NCBI GenBank assembly: GCA_029961685.1
Contig: JARWKL010000003.1
Coordinates: 13,794,782-13,858,781 of the forward strand
Reading direction: 5' to 3'
Origin: Aristolochia californica
Lineage: Eukaryota; Streptophyta; Magnoliopsida; Piperales; Aristolochiaceae
Length of the DNA stretch: 64,000 bases
Shown piece by piece: positions 21,201 to 31,605 of the stretch. The notes under the pieces are model-generated. The model searched no databases and was not told the DNA's origin. It saw only the letters and a program-made list of their open reading frames with translations. How positions within the stretch are numbered: the stretch's first letter is position 1; each line of letters opens with the position of its first letter. The translations under genes were made by a program, and so were the position numbers.

Positions 21201-24200
21201 TAAGGTGAAGGGTATACTTCTAATTTATGTACTCTGAAACCTATAAATAAAGGCTAAGGGAGAGGGATTGGATATCTTCCAAATTCCTAATTCACTCCCT
21301 CTCTTCTCCGCTCTACATGACCATCTCTCTCTCTTTCCTTCTCTCTCACTAGTCCTCACTTCTCTTCCTCCTTCCTTCTTCTCTCCTACTCTCTAAGTTG
21401 AAGGTCTTAATATTATGGAATCCTGAAATCAATAACACTCACCTTCAACTTAGGGCATATATATCAGCCTAGCATGTTACAAAAGGATGGGATCAAGTTA
21501 CGATCGATAGGATCGAGTTTGGCCCACCCCGGGAGAGTTGGTGGGGACACCCGTATACCCTCGATCCGAGTGTACACTTGGAGGCATCGGGCTTCAGTAG
21601 GACCCACCATGTTGTGGTTGGGTAATTATTCATTTTTATAAAAAAGTTTATTTTATTTTTATTTTATCTTCCCTGATTTTACGAGATTTTGTCATTTGTA
21701 GATTTTTTTTTGAATTTTGAATTTAGATTTTTTTTATTAAATGATTTTAACAGAAGCGTTAGAGATTGATTTTGATGAATGAAAATTCTCTGTTACCTCT
21801 CAAGCCTCTCTTCCTGTCTCTTTCCTTCTCTTTTCAGTTCTTCTTCTTCTCTCCTTCCAGCAACAAAGCTCTCCCACTACTCAATTGATCTTCAAATCAG
21901 GTAGGTTAATTACCAATTAATTGTGCCACATCAAGTCTCTAAGCAGATAAAGACACCAATATCAACACAATCAGGATAAATCAGAACACGATAACCTACC
22001 CATAGAATGCCAGCAAGACAAGCCTAGTGTTCCCAACTGAACAGATGTCTGACGCTTCAGCAACTAAATCAGTATACCTAGTCCTCACTCAGTACTGTGT
22101 CAGCAACTATTTGTATTTCTTAACCAAGTTCATCAGAAACTGCATTTGTGATCTCAAGCAGAAAATAAGACATAGGAAAGTTGTCTTCGCAGGTCTGATA
22201 GGGAAAATTGACCTACTGAGGGACACAACAGCATCATATAATAATAAAAAACTTCACATTACACCAGCAGGCAGCAACCTATTGGTTTTGGCTCAGCAAA
22301 GGGCAAAAAAGGAATTGAAGTCCATCCGGGCCAAATGATTGGATTTTTACTCTCTATAAGGTTTACGGAGGGTGTAGAAATAAACAAAGTCTGAGAAGTA
22401 TAAGAAAGATCTTACCAGGATTGTGTTTTTCCTCTGATACCATGTGAGATTTGAAGCTTGAGATAGTTTTATATTGGAGAAATTGATGACAGAGAGCAGA
22501 CAGAGAAGCAATGTGTGGTGGCAGAGAGGGGTAAGTTAAGATCAAAGATTGGCCACTTATTCCTTCTTATATAAGTACATGGACAGAAATGCACTTCTCA
22601 CTTACAACTTATAATTTATTTCAAGTACAGAGAACAATAAGTTAAGACCAGAAATTAAGTAATCCTGATTAAACTTGAGAGAAGGACAATTTCCAATTAT
22701 ACCCTATGGACAAAAGACAAATCTGAAAAGTGACTAAACTACCTCTAAATACGTTTCTTAACAGATAAAAGGTTACCTGATTTATTCATGGTTGGTGTAC
22801 GTTGTCATTGTATGACTTCGTAGTTGAAACCAATTATCAATTCTGACTAGGATACCCCCATTGGAATCTCTTCACTTTACACCTCGAGATGAGCTTGAGG
22901 AATTCCAAATCCAGGTAACTTCCCATTCCTAATCATTGGTTTCACACACATGATCTATTTTTACCCAAGATTAAACATTTCTGAACTACGAGGTCCTTGA
23001 AACGAGTTCTTGGGTAGTTATGATACTCTGTGCAGTGTGCTTTTCATCCTTTCCTATTGATTTTCAAATGTGTGGGTCAGCCACCAAGCTAGTTCGTAAA
23101 TTTTAAGAACCAGTTTGTATCTAAACAATGTGTAAACTTTTGATTGATTTCTCAAAAATTAAACTATTGATTGGCACATTATTCTAAATAACTAACAAAT
23201 TTATCTGTGTCATGAATGTATCATGTATAAACTCGATTGTAAATTTTCACATTGTATCCATCTTTTATTAGTATTTAGTCCCTACCATTAGTAGCATGGA
23301 AACAGTGTTGTATTTCTCCATGAATTTTCAGCTTATCAAGATCCTGAAAGATTAGGTCTACATTAAATTCTGTCTACAGAGATGTGGACTTCAGAAACTG
23401 ATATATCTAGTGGAAGGCAACCCAAATTTGTGTGATGCTGCTGAAGGCATCAAAACTGCGTAAGTATTCTCTTTTTACAGTATTTATTTATTTGAATTTG
23501 TTAACTATGCATTTGCAGTGAAAATTGGTTTGCTTAAGTGGTTATGCCTTAGCCTGTTTTAAAGTGTTTTTAATGTGTTAATTTACGTTTGTTCTTGCAG
23601 TTGTTTCACCACTGAGATTCTTGAAGGGTTTGATGTACAGAGAACAAGTGGCTTGACTGAAACCCTCAAGAAATATGGTCATCTAACTCATTCTATTAGT
23701 GATTATTACCAAATGCAGTTTTCGAAGGAGGCAAATAAAAGCAGTAGGATATGCCCATCATTTTATGACTTTATTAAGAAATGTCAAGATCTTGACAAAA
23801 TGACTGTTAGTGATGTATTTGCTGTCCAACTCATGCAGGTAATAGTTCCTCCCATGCAAGTCATAGTAGAACTGGAAGATTATTATCATCCTGAATTAAT
23901 AGTAATCATTTTTGGTAGTTGTTAGAATAGCAATAGGGTTTACTCTTGCTGTGTTGGGGTTATCTATCCGGGAATCCTTTTCTGTTGCTTCAATTATTTC
24001 ATGGCTTCCATTTTTGTTGAAAGTCTGTTCTACTTCAGTACATATCTGTCTTCCTTTTTTTTTCTTTTCAGTTTTTTTTTTTAATGTTTGACATTATGTT
24101 CAGGAAAGTGAAACCAGACATGTGCTTATTATGACATGATGCCAGAGGTGATTCATTTAGTTTGTAACATGCAGGTTCCACAAGTTACAGAGGAAGTGGT

Positions 24201-24884
24201 GCATGCAGTTTTAGAGCTGTATCCGACAGTTCTGTCCCTTGCTCGTGCATACTCACGCCTTGTAAGTCCAACATTCCTGTCCCTTTCTTGTGCATAATCA
24301 TGTCTTCTAAGTGAATATGTAGTTATTCTTTTCCTCCAATCAATGTGCTGCTGTTAAAAAAATGCAAAATAAGTAAAAGCAACTCTTTCGCCTTCTTTTT
24401 TCTGGTTATTGTACCCCACTGCTCTTAACCCCTCCTTTGTGTTTTTTTTCCCTCTCGCCTCTTTCAATAATATCTTGCCTTAACTGTCAGTAGTAGAACC
24501 AATTCCCTAATTTCCTTGAAGTCAACTGTGATGATTTTCTTATTGAATTTTAACTTTAAACTTGTTAGGAAAGTGGGGGAAGAACTGAAAGGGGAAGCCA
24601 CTTCATACTAAATTTACAAGCTGTTGAAAACTGACCAGTGAACAGTTCATTTAATCTAGTGGGAACTTTAAACGGTTGAAAATCAATTTCAGTAACCTGA
24701 GGATTACAATTTTTGGCTGTAGATCTTGTTAATAGTTTCTGCTGTCTTATTCATTGAACAACTGCAATTTTTCCTGTTGAAGGATGGCAATCTTCGGGCA
24801 CAGGAAGAGATGTTGAAGAATCAAACAAGTGTGATAGGTGCAGCTGCCAGTAAGAACATCTTCAAGCTAGTGTGGGGATGCTGA
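9251..24884 (+). CDS. MUS81: MUS81 crossover-junction endonuclease, C-terminal ten exons
   Basis: Exons: 9251-9491, 9875-10079, 10151-10269, 10381-10535, 17411-17468, 18665-18823, 23380-23459, 23601-23838, 24175-24261 and 24783-24884 (TGA). All introns are GT..AG and every junction keeps frame. The protein starts inside the N-terminal winged-helix region (LTQEGQDVARECL). A variable linker follows, then the ERCC4 nuclease (VILILDDREQF, RRLPVGDGIWIARHK, catalytic VERKEVDDL, IRDNRYKDQKLRL). Next come IKTACFTTEILEGFDVQRT and a C-terminal helix-hairpin-helix end (VPQVTEEV, ASKNIFKLVW). MUS81 pairs with EME1 in the nucleus to cut branched recombination and replication intermediates. Catalytic residues are intact, so this reads as a working gene despite the intron insertions. 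Upstream exons are off the window. The usual segment between winged helix and nuclease seems short here. Confidence 0.9.
10780..11232 (-). pseudogene. LINE RNase H domain
   Basis: A 150-residue open stretch starting IWDPPPCDCIKLNFNGS. It continues GGVFRGY, SNTAEVSALLF, IEGDSKTVISW and RSTYSLADKLAKFG. This is the RVT_3 (RNase H-like) domain found at the C-terminus of plant L1 ORF2. The acidic positions are N (expected D) in NFNGS, E in TAEVSA and D in EGDSK. So the first catalytic Asp looks changed and the other two remain. The segment is open but belongs to a broken ORF2. Confidence 0.8.
11612..12429 (-). pseudogene. LINE ORF2 zf-RVT / connection region
   Basis: Minus-strand pieces include IRRRFLWRGSED, SWKDIYMPHNRGGLGIR, MNKALMLKWIWNF and WRGRRCSPPIPDME. 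These follow the RT domain in plant non-LTR ORF2 proteins. Further downstream come the zinc-binding zf-RVT part and WCIWLERNNRRFN (11487-11257). The frame is interrupted between the pieces. Confidence 0.75.
12514..13426 (-). pseudogene. LINE reverse transcriptase, active-site Asp lost
   Basis: Two overlapping open stretches (13426-13100 and 13284-12514) together cover the RT palm: FIALIPKKDGAELPSDFQPISL, QGVFIKGRNILD, SSIDFEKAFDRVNW, GIRKGDPLSHLLF and LQFANDTICFG. The last motif is the catalytic box, normally FADDT; here the first Asp is Asn (FANDT). A frameshift at about 13130 separates the fingers from the palm. Both changes make it inactive. Confidence 0.85.
13411..13872. repeat. 232-bp tandem duplication within LINE RT 5' part
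   Basis: The segment beginning AAAAGGAGTGGGCCATG at 13411 recurs at 13643, 232 bp later, and runs on to GTGATCAGAG near 13870. The copies are nearly identical, with a few substitutions. Because 232 is not a multiple of 3 the duplication also shifts the ORF2 frame. Confidence 0.92.
14300..14993 (-). pseudogene. LINE ORF2 endonuclease domain
   Basis: It begins MIILSWNVHGIGPLHRR with LLASTKANVVVLQETKV, the N-terminal Asn and Glu motifs of APE-like endonucleases. Later parts in shifted frames include GVYSPTRHHERQLFWENLL, VGDFNVTHF and FTWSHGRQS. These match the catalytic landmarks of L1 endonucleases (QETK, GDFN). In-frame stops occur after about 95 residues. Confidence 0.8.
15493..16740 (-). 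pseudogene. LINE ORF1 (gag-like) remnant
   Basis: Minus-strand segments include SSILHWLIDKLHLPYTPKISYLNPQTWLVHF (16260-16095) and DKARYWIRINIDVMDDFKDVV (15807-15740). The C-terminal side is proline-rich (15605-15333). It lies between the G-rich leader and ORF2 and matches the ORF1 remnant at 2388-1942. Frameshifts are frequent. Confidence 0.65.
17469..18664 (+). other. MUS81 intron without recognisable gene
   Basis: AT-rich sequence. It has an imperfect repeat of about 80 bp (GGATTTGATCAGAT near 17960 and GGATTTGATCTGAT near 18040) and a CT-rich tract at 18150-18250. The block resembles 21575-21870, which suggests two decayed copies of one unidentified repeat. Confidence 0.5.
18665..18823 (+). 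other. MUS81: MUS81 exon encoding the ERCC4 catalytic motif
   Basis: A 159-bp exon (53 codons, phase 0 at both ends) encodes GDGIWIARHK followed by the XPF-family signature ERKEVDD. In this family the GD and ERKxxxD residues bind metal and cut DNA, and all are present. It is flanked by ACAG and GTATAT. Confidence 0.9.
19083..19445 (-). mobile_element. 5'-truncated LINE 3' end, antisense
   Basis: A run of T at 19083-19097 (poly-A on minus) is followed by minus-strand coding traces of the LINE RNase H C-terminus: SKVIINWC, CNWNYIPRS and LADNQAKLG. The homology ends near 19445. AGTCACA occurs on both sides (about 19072 and 19441) and could be a short target duplication. It is the third antisense LINE in the MUS81 unit. 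Confidence 0.75.
19571..19900. repeat. LTR-like repeat, copy A (related to 22443)
   Basis: It starts TGTGAGATTTGAAGCTTGA and shares its first roughly 120 bp with 22443-22560 at moderate identity, including GACCACTTAT-like sequence. The copy at 22443 abuts a reverse-oriented PBS, so both are probably LTR ends of a minus-strand element. The right limit is uncertain. Confidence 0.45.
20579..20724 (-). repeat. Fragment of the Copia LTR (family of 4224-9233)
   Basis: Reading minus, it begins TGTTAAGTTGTGGAGCCTAATC and then jumps to CATCTTCATAGTGGATTACTAC and on to an AT-rich end. It matches 39519-39040 but about 260 bp of the middle and the terminal part are missing. Confidence 0.75.
20735..21480 (+). 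mobile_element. Copia 3' fragment: RNase H end, purine tract, 3' LTR
   Basis: DARSSVEVEYRAM and SEFLWIKSLLVEMGF (20753-20880) are the RNase H region of Copia pol, followed by a shifted KNIEVDYHLVREKLQ. A purine tract (TTGTGGGGGAG) precedes TGTTGAAAGAC at 21124, the start of an LTR that runs to about 21480. TATAAATAAAGG at about 21240 could be its TATA box. The 5' part of the element is absent. Confidence 0.75.
21481..23379 (+). other. MUS81 intron sequence with an LTR-like repeat
   Basis: It holds the second LTR-like copy (22443-about 22762) and an open stretch at 22027-22338 that I do not recognise. Nothing supports a gene here. It ends at the acceptor CTACAG before the exon at 23380. Confidence 0.5.
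22428..22762 (-). repeat. LTR-like repeat with reverse PBS, copy B
   Basis: CCTCTGATACCA at about 22431-22442 is the reverse complement of the Copia PBS (TGGTATCAGAGG). The adjoining TGTGAGATTTG would be the end of a 5' LTR of a minus-strand element. A plausible other end, CTTAACA, lies near 22762. The internal part to the left is not recognisable. Confidence 0.4.
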
Positions 24885-26240
24885 CACGTTTCCAGTGTTG
24901 AGAAGATTAGGCTTTCACGCTGTTCAGTAAACAACCAGGAAGTTCTTTTTCCCGATGCTGATTTTTTATGTAATATATTGTTGTATTGAAATGTTTCGCC
25001 TATTCTGGCCATGTTCTATCATTTACTCTGTACAGTATTACATTCAGTTGGTCTTATCAAATCAGAGGGGCCTTGAAAGGCTAAAAATACGTCCTCATGT
25101 AGCTCCCTGATCTGATGGAGTGATCCAAATTCCAGAAAATAAATTCAGAACACATTTTTTTTATAAATAAAAGGTTGGTATAGTTTGTCCTCTTGAGCAT
25201 CCTCATAAGACACTTAATGTTGAAGACGGAGAAGAAATGTTCATCACGCGCAGGCATCAAGGTTAGCCAGGAGATCGGTTTCAACTTCTTTGAGCGTCCC
25301 CAGAAGTCCATCCTTCCGACCCTCTCACTGGACTTGTACTCTGCAGATGCCTTGCAGATGCACCCTCTGGTGGATGGTTCGATCTTTATGCGCCTTCAGT
25401 TATTGTGTACTTGTATTCCAGGTTTTCCTTGCAAAGAACGTCCATACAGTGGTGGACCTGGCTGAAGGGAACAACTGCATCATGAAAGAGGATCCAAGCG
25501 TCAAGGGTAAGTAATTATAAGTTATTACAGGACAAAATGAAGATTAAGCGAGCTTCACCCATTCCTGGTGCTATTCTACATTACAACCATTTGAACGCCA
25601 CTTCCATCACTCGTTCGTTTTGCATCCTGCCACACTCGATCAAATATGGTTGTAATGTTTTCGCAAACCCAGATACTTCGTTGAAGTCAGTCCACTGCAG
25701 ACTTGTATCCAGAGGATTCGGACAAACAGCAAGCAAAATAAGATAATGGAGGAGCTAACTTTCTGTAAACTTGAACTGCACTTCCAACCCCGCCACCCCC
25801 TTGAGTCAATGCCACAGAGAAGACAACCTCCGGCATGGCCTTGGCTTTCATTCATCACATTTTGCTTTCCAAGGGCATGTAAGTTTATTATATTTTGAAG
25901 TGGACATTTGAAAATTCCGCGTCTAATCTTACATGGAACTGCGGGAGCCAGAAGCACATGAAGACTCAGTTAAAGACTGATTGACTGAATCAGATTTGGG
26001 GATTTCGCGTGCTGCGTGTGGGAATGATGTCTATTATCAGAAAGAGACGCGATGTTGTGGTTCTGCTGCTTGACCGCCATCAAAGATTACTTCGCGTTGT
26101 CACTTGTACATCTAGTTTGTTATTTCTTTTGGAGGCCTCTTTGGGTCTGTTTAGGTTAAACTCAAGTTCATAAAATGGCCTAAACTAGTGTCTGTGATTT
26201 TGTAATTCAGTACTTAAAATGATAAAGGTAAAGATAAGAG
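24885..26240. other. MUS81 3' UTR and intergenic sequence
   Basis: About 150 bp after the TGA (GTAATATATTG, TTGTATTG) would serve as the 3' UTR. A more GC-rich piece at 25190-25520 has open frames on both strands and differs from its AT-rich surroundings. It may be a decayed exon or pseudogene but I could not identify it. Confidence 0.4.
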
Positions 26241-26241
26241 C

Positions 26242-26404
26242 CGATAGAATTTGAGATTGCCTCAAATTATAACTCTGAAGCAATGTAAACTCATCTTAAT
26301 GATATTGTTTATCATGTTAAATTTTATCTCTTTATAACATACAAATACATGAATGAAAATAATCAAGAAAATATTCATTCTTCTTCTATATGGCATCAGA
26401 GTAC
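26242..26404 (+). repeat. LTR end plus PBS of a Copia relative
   Basis: It resembles the short LTR at 52672-52849: a start like GATAGAATTTGAGATTG and the end ATTCTTCTTCTATA. A PBS-like TGGCATCAGAG follows at about 26393. No internal region is attached, as a further element starts at 26489. Confidence 0.55.
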
Positions 26405-26488
26405 TCGATTGACAACCCCTCTTCCCATAGCTCTCTCCCCTACCCATCGTCGCAGTTTGTACTCATGGCTCTTGAACATACTCAAACC

Positions 26489-26680
26489 TGTTGGAATATA
26501 TGATGTCATTAGGATGATACTGATGTAATTAGTTTACATTTCCTGTCTATGCTTCACTCTTATTAGGGTGAATGGTATACTTGTAATATTGATAGTTTTG
26601 ATATCTATAAATATACTTTATGGGGGGAGGGTTTAAAAGAAGTCTAACCTCCCGTTTTCTCCCAATGGTGTCGTTGGACT
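26489..26680 (+). repeat. LTR-like direct repeat, left copy
   Basis: It starts TTGGAATATATGATG and contains ATAAATATACTTTATGGGG and TTTTCTCCCAATGGTG. It is closely repeated at 28775-28965. The two copies are about 2.29 kb apart. Confidence 0.8.
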
Positions 26681-28774
26681 CACATTTATGGTTTTTAGGA
26701 TTGAAAAAAAAACAACATCATTTTATCGGGGAATGAGTTTGAACATAATCAGACTCTTCATTGGTGTGTTTAGTGTTTGCTTCTCTGTATGATTGTGCCT
26801 CGTTACTCTATTTGGGTCTGTTACGAAAGATCAAATGAATTCTCAAAGGGGGGGAATGCAATTACAAAACTCAACTCTCTACTGGTAAGGTTCTTTTTCC
26901 GTTCCAGAACTGCTTGTTTCTATAAGTTCTGGGACTCAATGTTCGTTCATGCAAGCTTCAAAAGAAGCTTAAACAACATAGTTTCCAATTTGGAAACGAT
27001 GAAGAAGAAAACCTTTCTGAACTTGGGAAGGTTCTATTTTTCTGAAAATTTAATATGTGTACAACCATTGTGGTGCAGTAGTACGAGACATGTTTCTTCA
27101 ATTCTGGAATTCAGTAGTACGAGACATGTTTGTTGCTGAAATATGTTGGTTTTGTTGAAAACTATTGAGGCTCTGGCTGGACGATAACAGTCTCTGGTCA
27201 TCGTCTTCATCCTCTGGTATACTGCCATTGCATCGTTGAAGTTATATTGATTCTCTGGTATATTGATTATTTTTGTTCGCTACTGCTTCTCTGGGAGATA
27301 TCTCAACTTCTATTTTCGGAAACTCCTCTGCTGATTCTCCAAGATCCTGCCGTGATTGTCGGCTGAGATCTCCCGATCTCTTCGGCGCCGAGAAGGACGC
27401 ACTGTTGTGATCGAAAAGTCCTACTGACTATCTACGAAAATATTTTCCGGAAACTCCTCTCACATCTATTAATATGCTGGATTATTTACGTTATGCCGTG
27501 GTTTGTCGCTATCCCGCTCTATTCGGAAGCGGGGAAGACGACTGCCATATTTCTCCCTCTGCCGAGAATCAGTCTTGTTGCCGTTGTCGGAGAAACGACA
27601 CTATTCTGGTGGTTTTGAAACACTTCCGAGGCGTCGGCAGTAGGTATTGAAGCTGGCTGGTTAATCGCCGGATTGGTTGAAAACCAGTGCCGGGGGGGAA
27701 GAAGAAGAAACTGTTGGAAAATTTGATTTTCCTAACTTAGGAAACGGACTTAATCAAGCGCCGGTTCAACGCCTGTTCCAGCCCAACTCGGCCCGGGTTA
27801 AGTCAAGCCATCTTGGACTGGGTCGAGTTCACCCAGTGATGGGTCAGCACTTGCTCTTGTTCTGCCGAGTCAACTCGGACAGAGTCAACACGTCCCAGGT
27901 CAAATTGAAAAAGGCCTCGGTATAGGTGTCTAGGTCTCGAGTACTATGCTGATTCTTCCGACAACTCGGCTATATTGATCTATTATTTGATTCGGTCCAA
28001 CTCGGTTCTTTGTCTTCAACTGATTATTATCGTGGATTATTACCCGGATTTGGGGCAGCTTCCTTCTTTACTGATGGACTAGCTACGGACAATTTCATGT
28101 GTCCTTATTATTCGTAAGGACCTCTATTATTTATAGGTTATCCGCTACTATAAAATTGCACATATGGTGCATGTTATTTGGGCCCATTTTCGCTGCAGTT
28201 ATTATGTCTCTTTGATTGAGACATTATTTTTGAAGAAGAACTCCTCGGTTGCTTGCCTTGGGTTCATTATTTGCTGACTGTTGTTGGCATTGGTTTTTTT
28301 ATACAAAATTTGAATTTCTTAGAAAAATATATCACATGGTGGCCTTAGCATCGTATTTTCTCTTTACCCATTACCCGTTACCCTTTGGCATTCTTTCTCC
28401 TACCATCCTTTATTTGACTCTCACTTACCCTTATTGGATAACCCTTTTTAAAGCATTGCTTTGGTTGTCCCTTTTATTCATATGGGTGTTTTAAGTCCAT
28501 TGTGACTTTTTATTGGTACCCGTGGGTCTTTTATCGTCGTCTTGTAAATGTCAGACATTACCCACTTTAGTGATTATTGTCACTATATTCGTTTGAAATC
28601 CTTCAAGTTTGGTTTCGACTTATGTTTTATCACCCATTTTTACCTTTTGAGAGTTTGTGTCCAGTTTCGTACTTATCCTTGGGACACCGTGATGGAGGAG
28701 ATTATTATTACATTTATGTTATTTGGTTCAAGTTGTGATCACTGCCATTACCTCCAAGCTTGAGGGGGGGGGGT
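26681..28774 (+). mobile_element. Internal region between the LTR-like repeats
   Basis: About 2.1 kb without recognisable Copia domains. It is GC-richer around 27300-27930 and AT-rich after that. It ends in CAAGCTTGAGGGGGGGGGG (28755-28773), a purine tract that would prime the following LTR. This looks like a non-autonomous or non-coding internal segment. A single open stretch at 27677-27925 has no recognisable family. Confidence 0.55.
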
Positions 28775-28965
28775 TGGAATATATGATGTAATTAGGGTGG
28801 TATTAATATAATTAGTTTACATTTGCTGTCTCTTCTTCACTCTTATTAGGGTGAAGGGTATACTTATAATATTGGTAGTTTTGATATCTATAAATATACC
28901 TTATGGGGGAGGGTTTAAAAGAAGTCCATAACCTCCAGTTTTCTCCCAATGGTGTTGCTCTCATT
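28775..28965 (+). repeat. LTR-like direct repeat, right copy
   Basis: It starts TTGGAATATATGATG directly after the purine tract and repeats 26489-26680 with scattered changes. It is followed at once by gag sequence, so it serves as the right LTR of one element and may be the left LTR of the next. Confidence 0.8.
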
Positions 28966-29900
28966 TTTCTCCATGACCTAAATCATGGAGTCCTGGAAAT
29001 CAACAAAACCATTATTCCCAATGCCTATGACCCATCCAAACCTCTTACGGTGATCAACATCCACAATTTTGTTCAACTCACCTCCACCGATTATCTTTGT
29101 TGGAAGCTTCAGATGGAAGCTATTCTTATTGGTTATAATCTCTACAGTTCGTTGATGGTTCTTATCTGCGCCTTCAATCACAAAGATAATCAATAATCTC
29201 GCTGCTCTCAATCCCGAATACCTTACATGACTTCATTAGGATAAACTGATTTTTGGTGCTCTCATCGTCTCTCTCTTACCATCTTTCATTCCGCTTATCA
29301 CTCAATCAAGAACCTCTCATGAAGCCTGGAATACTTTGGCTAGTACCTATGCCCAGCCTTTGCATGGTCACATCAAACAGATCAACGAACAACTCAAACA
29401 TACCACTACGGGATCTCAAACAATTTATGAGTATATTCAGTTTATTAAAAAAGTGTTGATGAACTTGTGGCCCTAGGAAAGCCTACGGATACAGAGGATC
29501 TCATTAAGAAAATTTTAGATGGGTTCGACGATGAGTACAAACTACTTGTTGATATTATCAATGGTTATGACACCAATTTCTTTTGATGAACTGCATGAAA
29601 AACTCATCAACCAGGAACTCTCGTTACGTGTCCAGCAAGCTCACTCCTCTCCACTTCCAGCCTCTGCAAATCCCACAAGTTCTTGCTCCAATTCCGGAAA
29701 GTCAGGTAATCTTAATCACCAACAACATGGACCGCCCACAACCAAATACTGCCTCAAGTCTCACTAACATCGTCACTCTGGATGGTCGATCTCAACCTCG
29801 ACCCTACCTTGGTCGTTGCTTGTGGTGCTGGGAAAAAGGACACCGTCCCATAATGTCTTGACTTTTGCCAGATGCAACCGCCTATGCCACCTCCCCTGGC
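28950..29900 (+). pseudogene. Copia (RE1-like) gag remnant
   Basis: INIHNFVQLTSTDYLCWKLQ and EAILIGYNLYS are the conserved N-terminus of RE1-type Copia gag. Further on are SRTSHEAWNTLASTYAQP and a partial knuckle CLWCWEKGHRP near 29814. Stops and frameshifts (for example after FNHKDNQ) break it. Confidence 0.82.
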
Positions 29901-30950
29901 TCCTCGCCACCCTTCGGCATCATGGCAACCACGAGCATATCTTGCAAACGCCAACTCTCCTACTAGTTCTACTTGGCTTCTGGATAATGGAGCATCACAC
30001 TATGTTACCACTAACTTGAGTAACTCTCTATTCACACTCCTTATGACGGCACTGGTGACATTATGATTGGTGATGGCATGGGTCTTCCCATTACTCATAC
30101 TGGTTTTAAATTTCTCTCTACACCCTCATGCAAATTTTCCTTAAATAATGTTCTTTGTCTTCCTACCATGCAAAATAATTTTATTTCTATTTCTCAATTC
30201 TGTCAATCTAATCATACTTCCATTGAATTCTTACCTATTTTTTTTCGTGTGAAGGATCTTTATATGGGGGTAACACTTTTGCAGGGTCGAACTAAGGATG
30301 GTGTATATGAATGGTCATCGTCCTTAGTTCAGTCTTCACCAATAATTGTTTTCTCCAATAGCAAAACCATTTCGTCTGTGTGGCACAATTATTTAGGTCA
30401 TCGATTGTTTAAATTTTCCTAGCACATCTTGTCCACCTTTCAGTTGATTAATGACACCCTCTGAATTTTAATTTTAATTGCAATTCTTGTCAATGCAATA
30501 AAAGTCACAAATTTTCGGTCTCCCACTCCTACCCTGTCTCTTCTTACCTTCTTCATATTATATTCTCAGATGTTTGGACCTCTTCAATTTATTCTATTGA
30601 TGATTTCAAATATTATGTCATTTTTTTATCACTCTACAAAGTATATCTGGTTTTACCCTTTCAAAAGAAAAATCACAAGTGTTTGATACCTTTATTCGGT
30701 TTAAATATCATGTTGAAAACTTCTTTGGTCAACGGATCAAGACACTCTATTCTGATAATGGGGGGAGAGGGAAATATAAAGCAATTTCCTCTTTTTTTGC
30801 AACTAATGGTATCTTTCATCTTACATTTCCTCCACATACACCTAAACACCATCGGTTTTCTGAACGATGATATCTTCATATTGTCAAAACAGGTTTCTCT
30901 CTTCTTTATTATGCCTCCATACCTCTTTTTTACTAGTCATATGTTAAGTA
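29900..30950 (+). pseudogene. Copia pol remnant (protease to integrase), truncated
   Basis: The protease motif reads WLLDNGASHYVT, where the usual DSGAS has become DNGAS. The GAG-pre-integrase part (SLNNVLCLPTMQNNFISISQ, VWHNYLGHR) and the integrase core (SDVWTSS, IKTLYSDNGG) follow. The sequence stops at about 30950, just after the second integrase Asp. RT and RNase H are absent. Confidence 0.8.
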
Positions 30951-31217
30951 CCTAGCCAATACTACCCAAAAAACTGGCCTGGTACGTAGCGGAAAGCCAA
31001 ACACTTAACCCCAGGATCATGACAATACTCCATTGTTATGGTCCCTGGTCATGGATCGAGTAACTCGGCATGGGATTGGTGAATCCAGCACTGTAAGAGA
31101 GTTGTTGCTCGTAAGGAGGAAAATAGTCTTCTTTTTGCAGCTTGGCTATTGATCTCAGTAAGGGTTGAGAACCCTTGCTACTCTCGGACAGGAAGGGGAT
31201 GACCCCTTGTTGCTCAC
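30951..31217. other. Unidentified spacer between Copia elements
   Basis: 267 bp with several direct GAACCC/AAGGGG-type inversions (AAGGGTTGAGAACCCTT is a small hairpin near 31160). I see no gene. It ends CTCAC before the LTR at 31218. Confidence 0.4.
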
Positions 31218-31605
31218 TGTAGAATTTAGGATCTCATGAAAGGAACTTTAGATCAACGAGGAAGAAGAAGAAGAAGAGAGAAGGAGAGGAGAAGAAGAAG
31301 GACGTGGAAGGCCAGAGTTCGGATTAAGGGAGAAGAGGTTTGCGTCAAAGTGAAAATGAGGGCTGGACGAATTTGTGGAAAGAGAGGAGAGTGTTTCAAT
31401 GCTCTACCTCTTAGCCAATGCCTATATTTATAGTCTTTACAATGCCCTTAGGGCTACAACTTGATGAAATAAAAGACATAAAAAGAACACATATTCACAC
31501 CTCTATGCCATCTTTAAGTGAAGTATCATATTTCACACAAATGCAACTCCTTTGATGTGTGAGTTTCTTGACTTGAGTTTGTCAGCTTGAGCCCATCTTC
31601 CAATA
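31218..31605 (-). repeat. 3' LTR of the minus-strand Copia half
   Basis: Read on minus it starts TATTGGAAGATGG after the purine tract GCTTGAGGGGGAG and ends CCTAAATTCTACA at 31218. It is about 388 bp. A (CTT)n tract near its end (31260-31300 on +) matches the LTR end at 33595-33670. Confidence 0.82.

Noticed and set aside
31236..31433. Arg/Lys-rich ORF on the + strand
   Set aside because: It is the antisense of a CT-rich LTR tract in the minus-strand Copia, not a gene.
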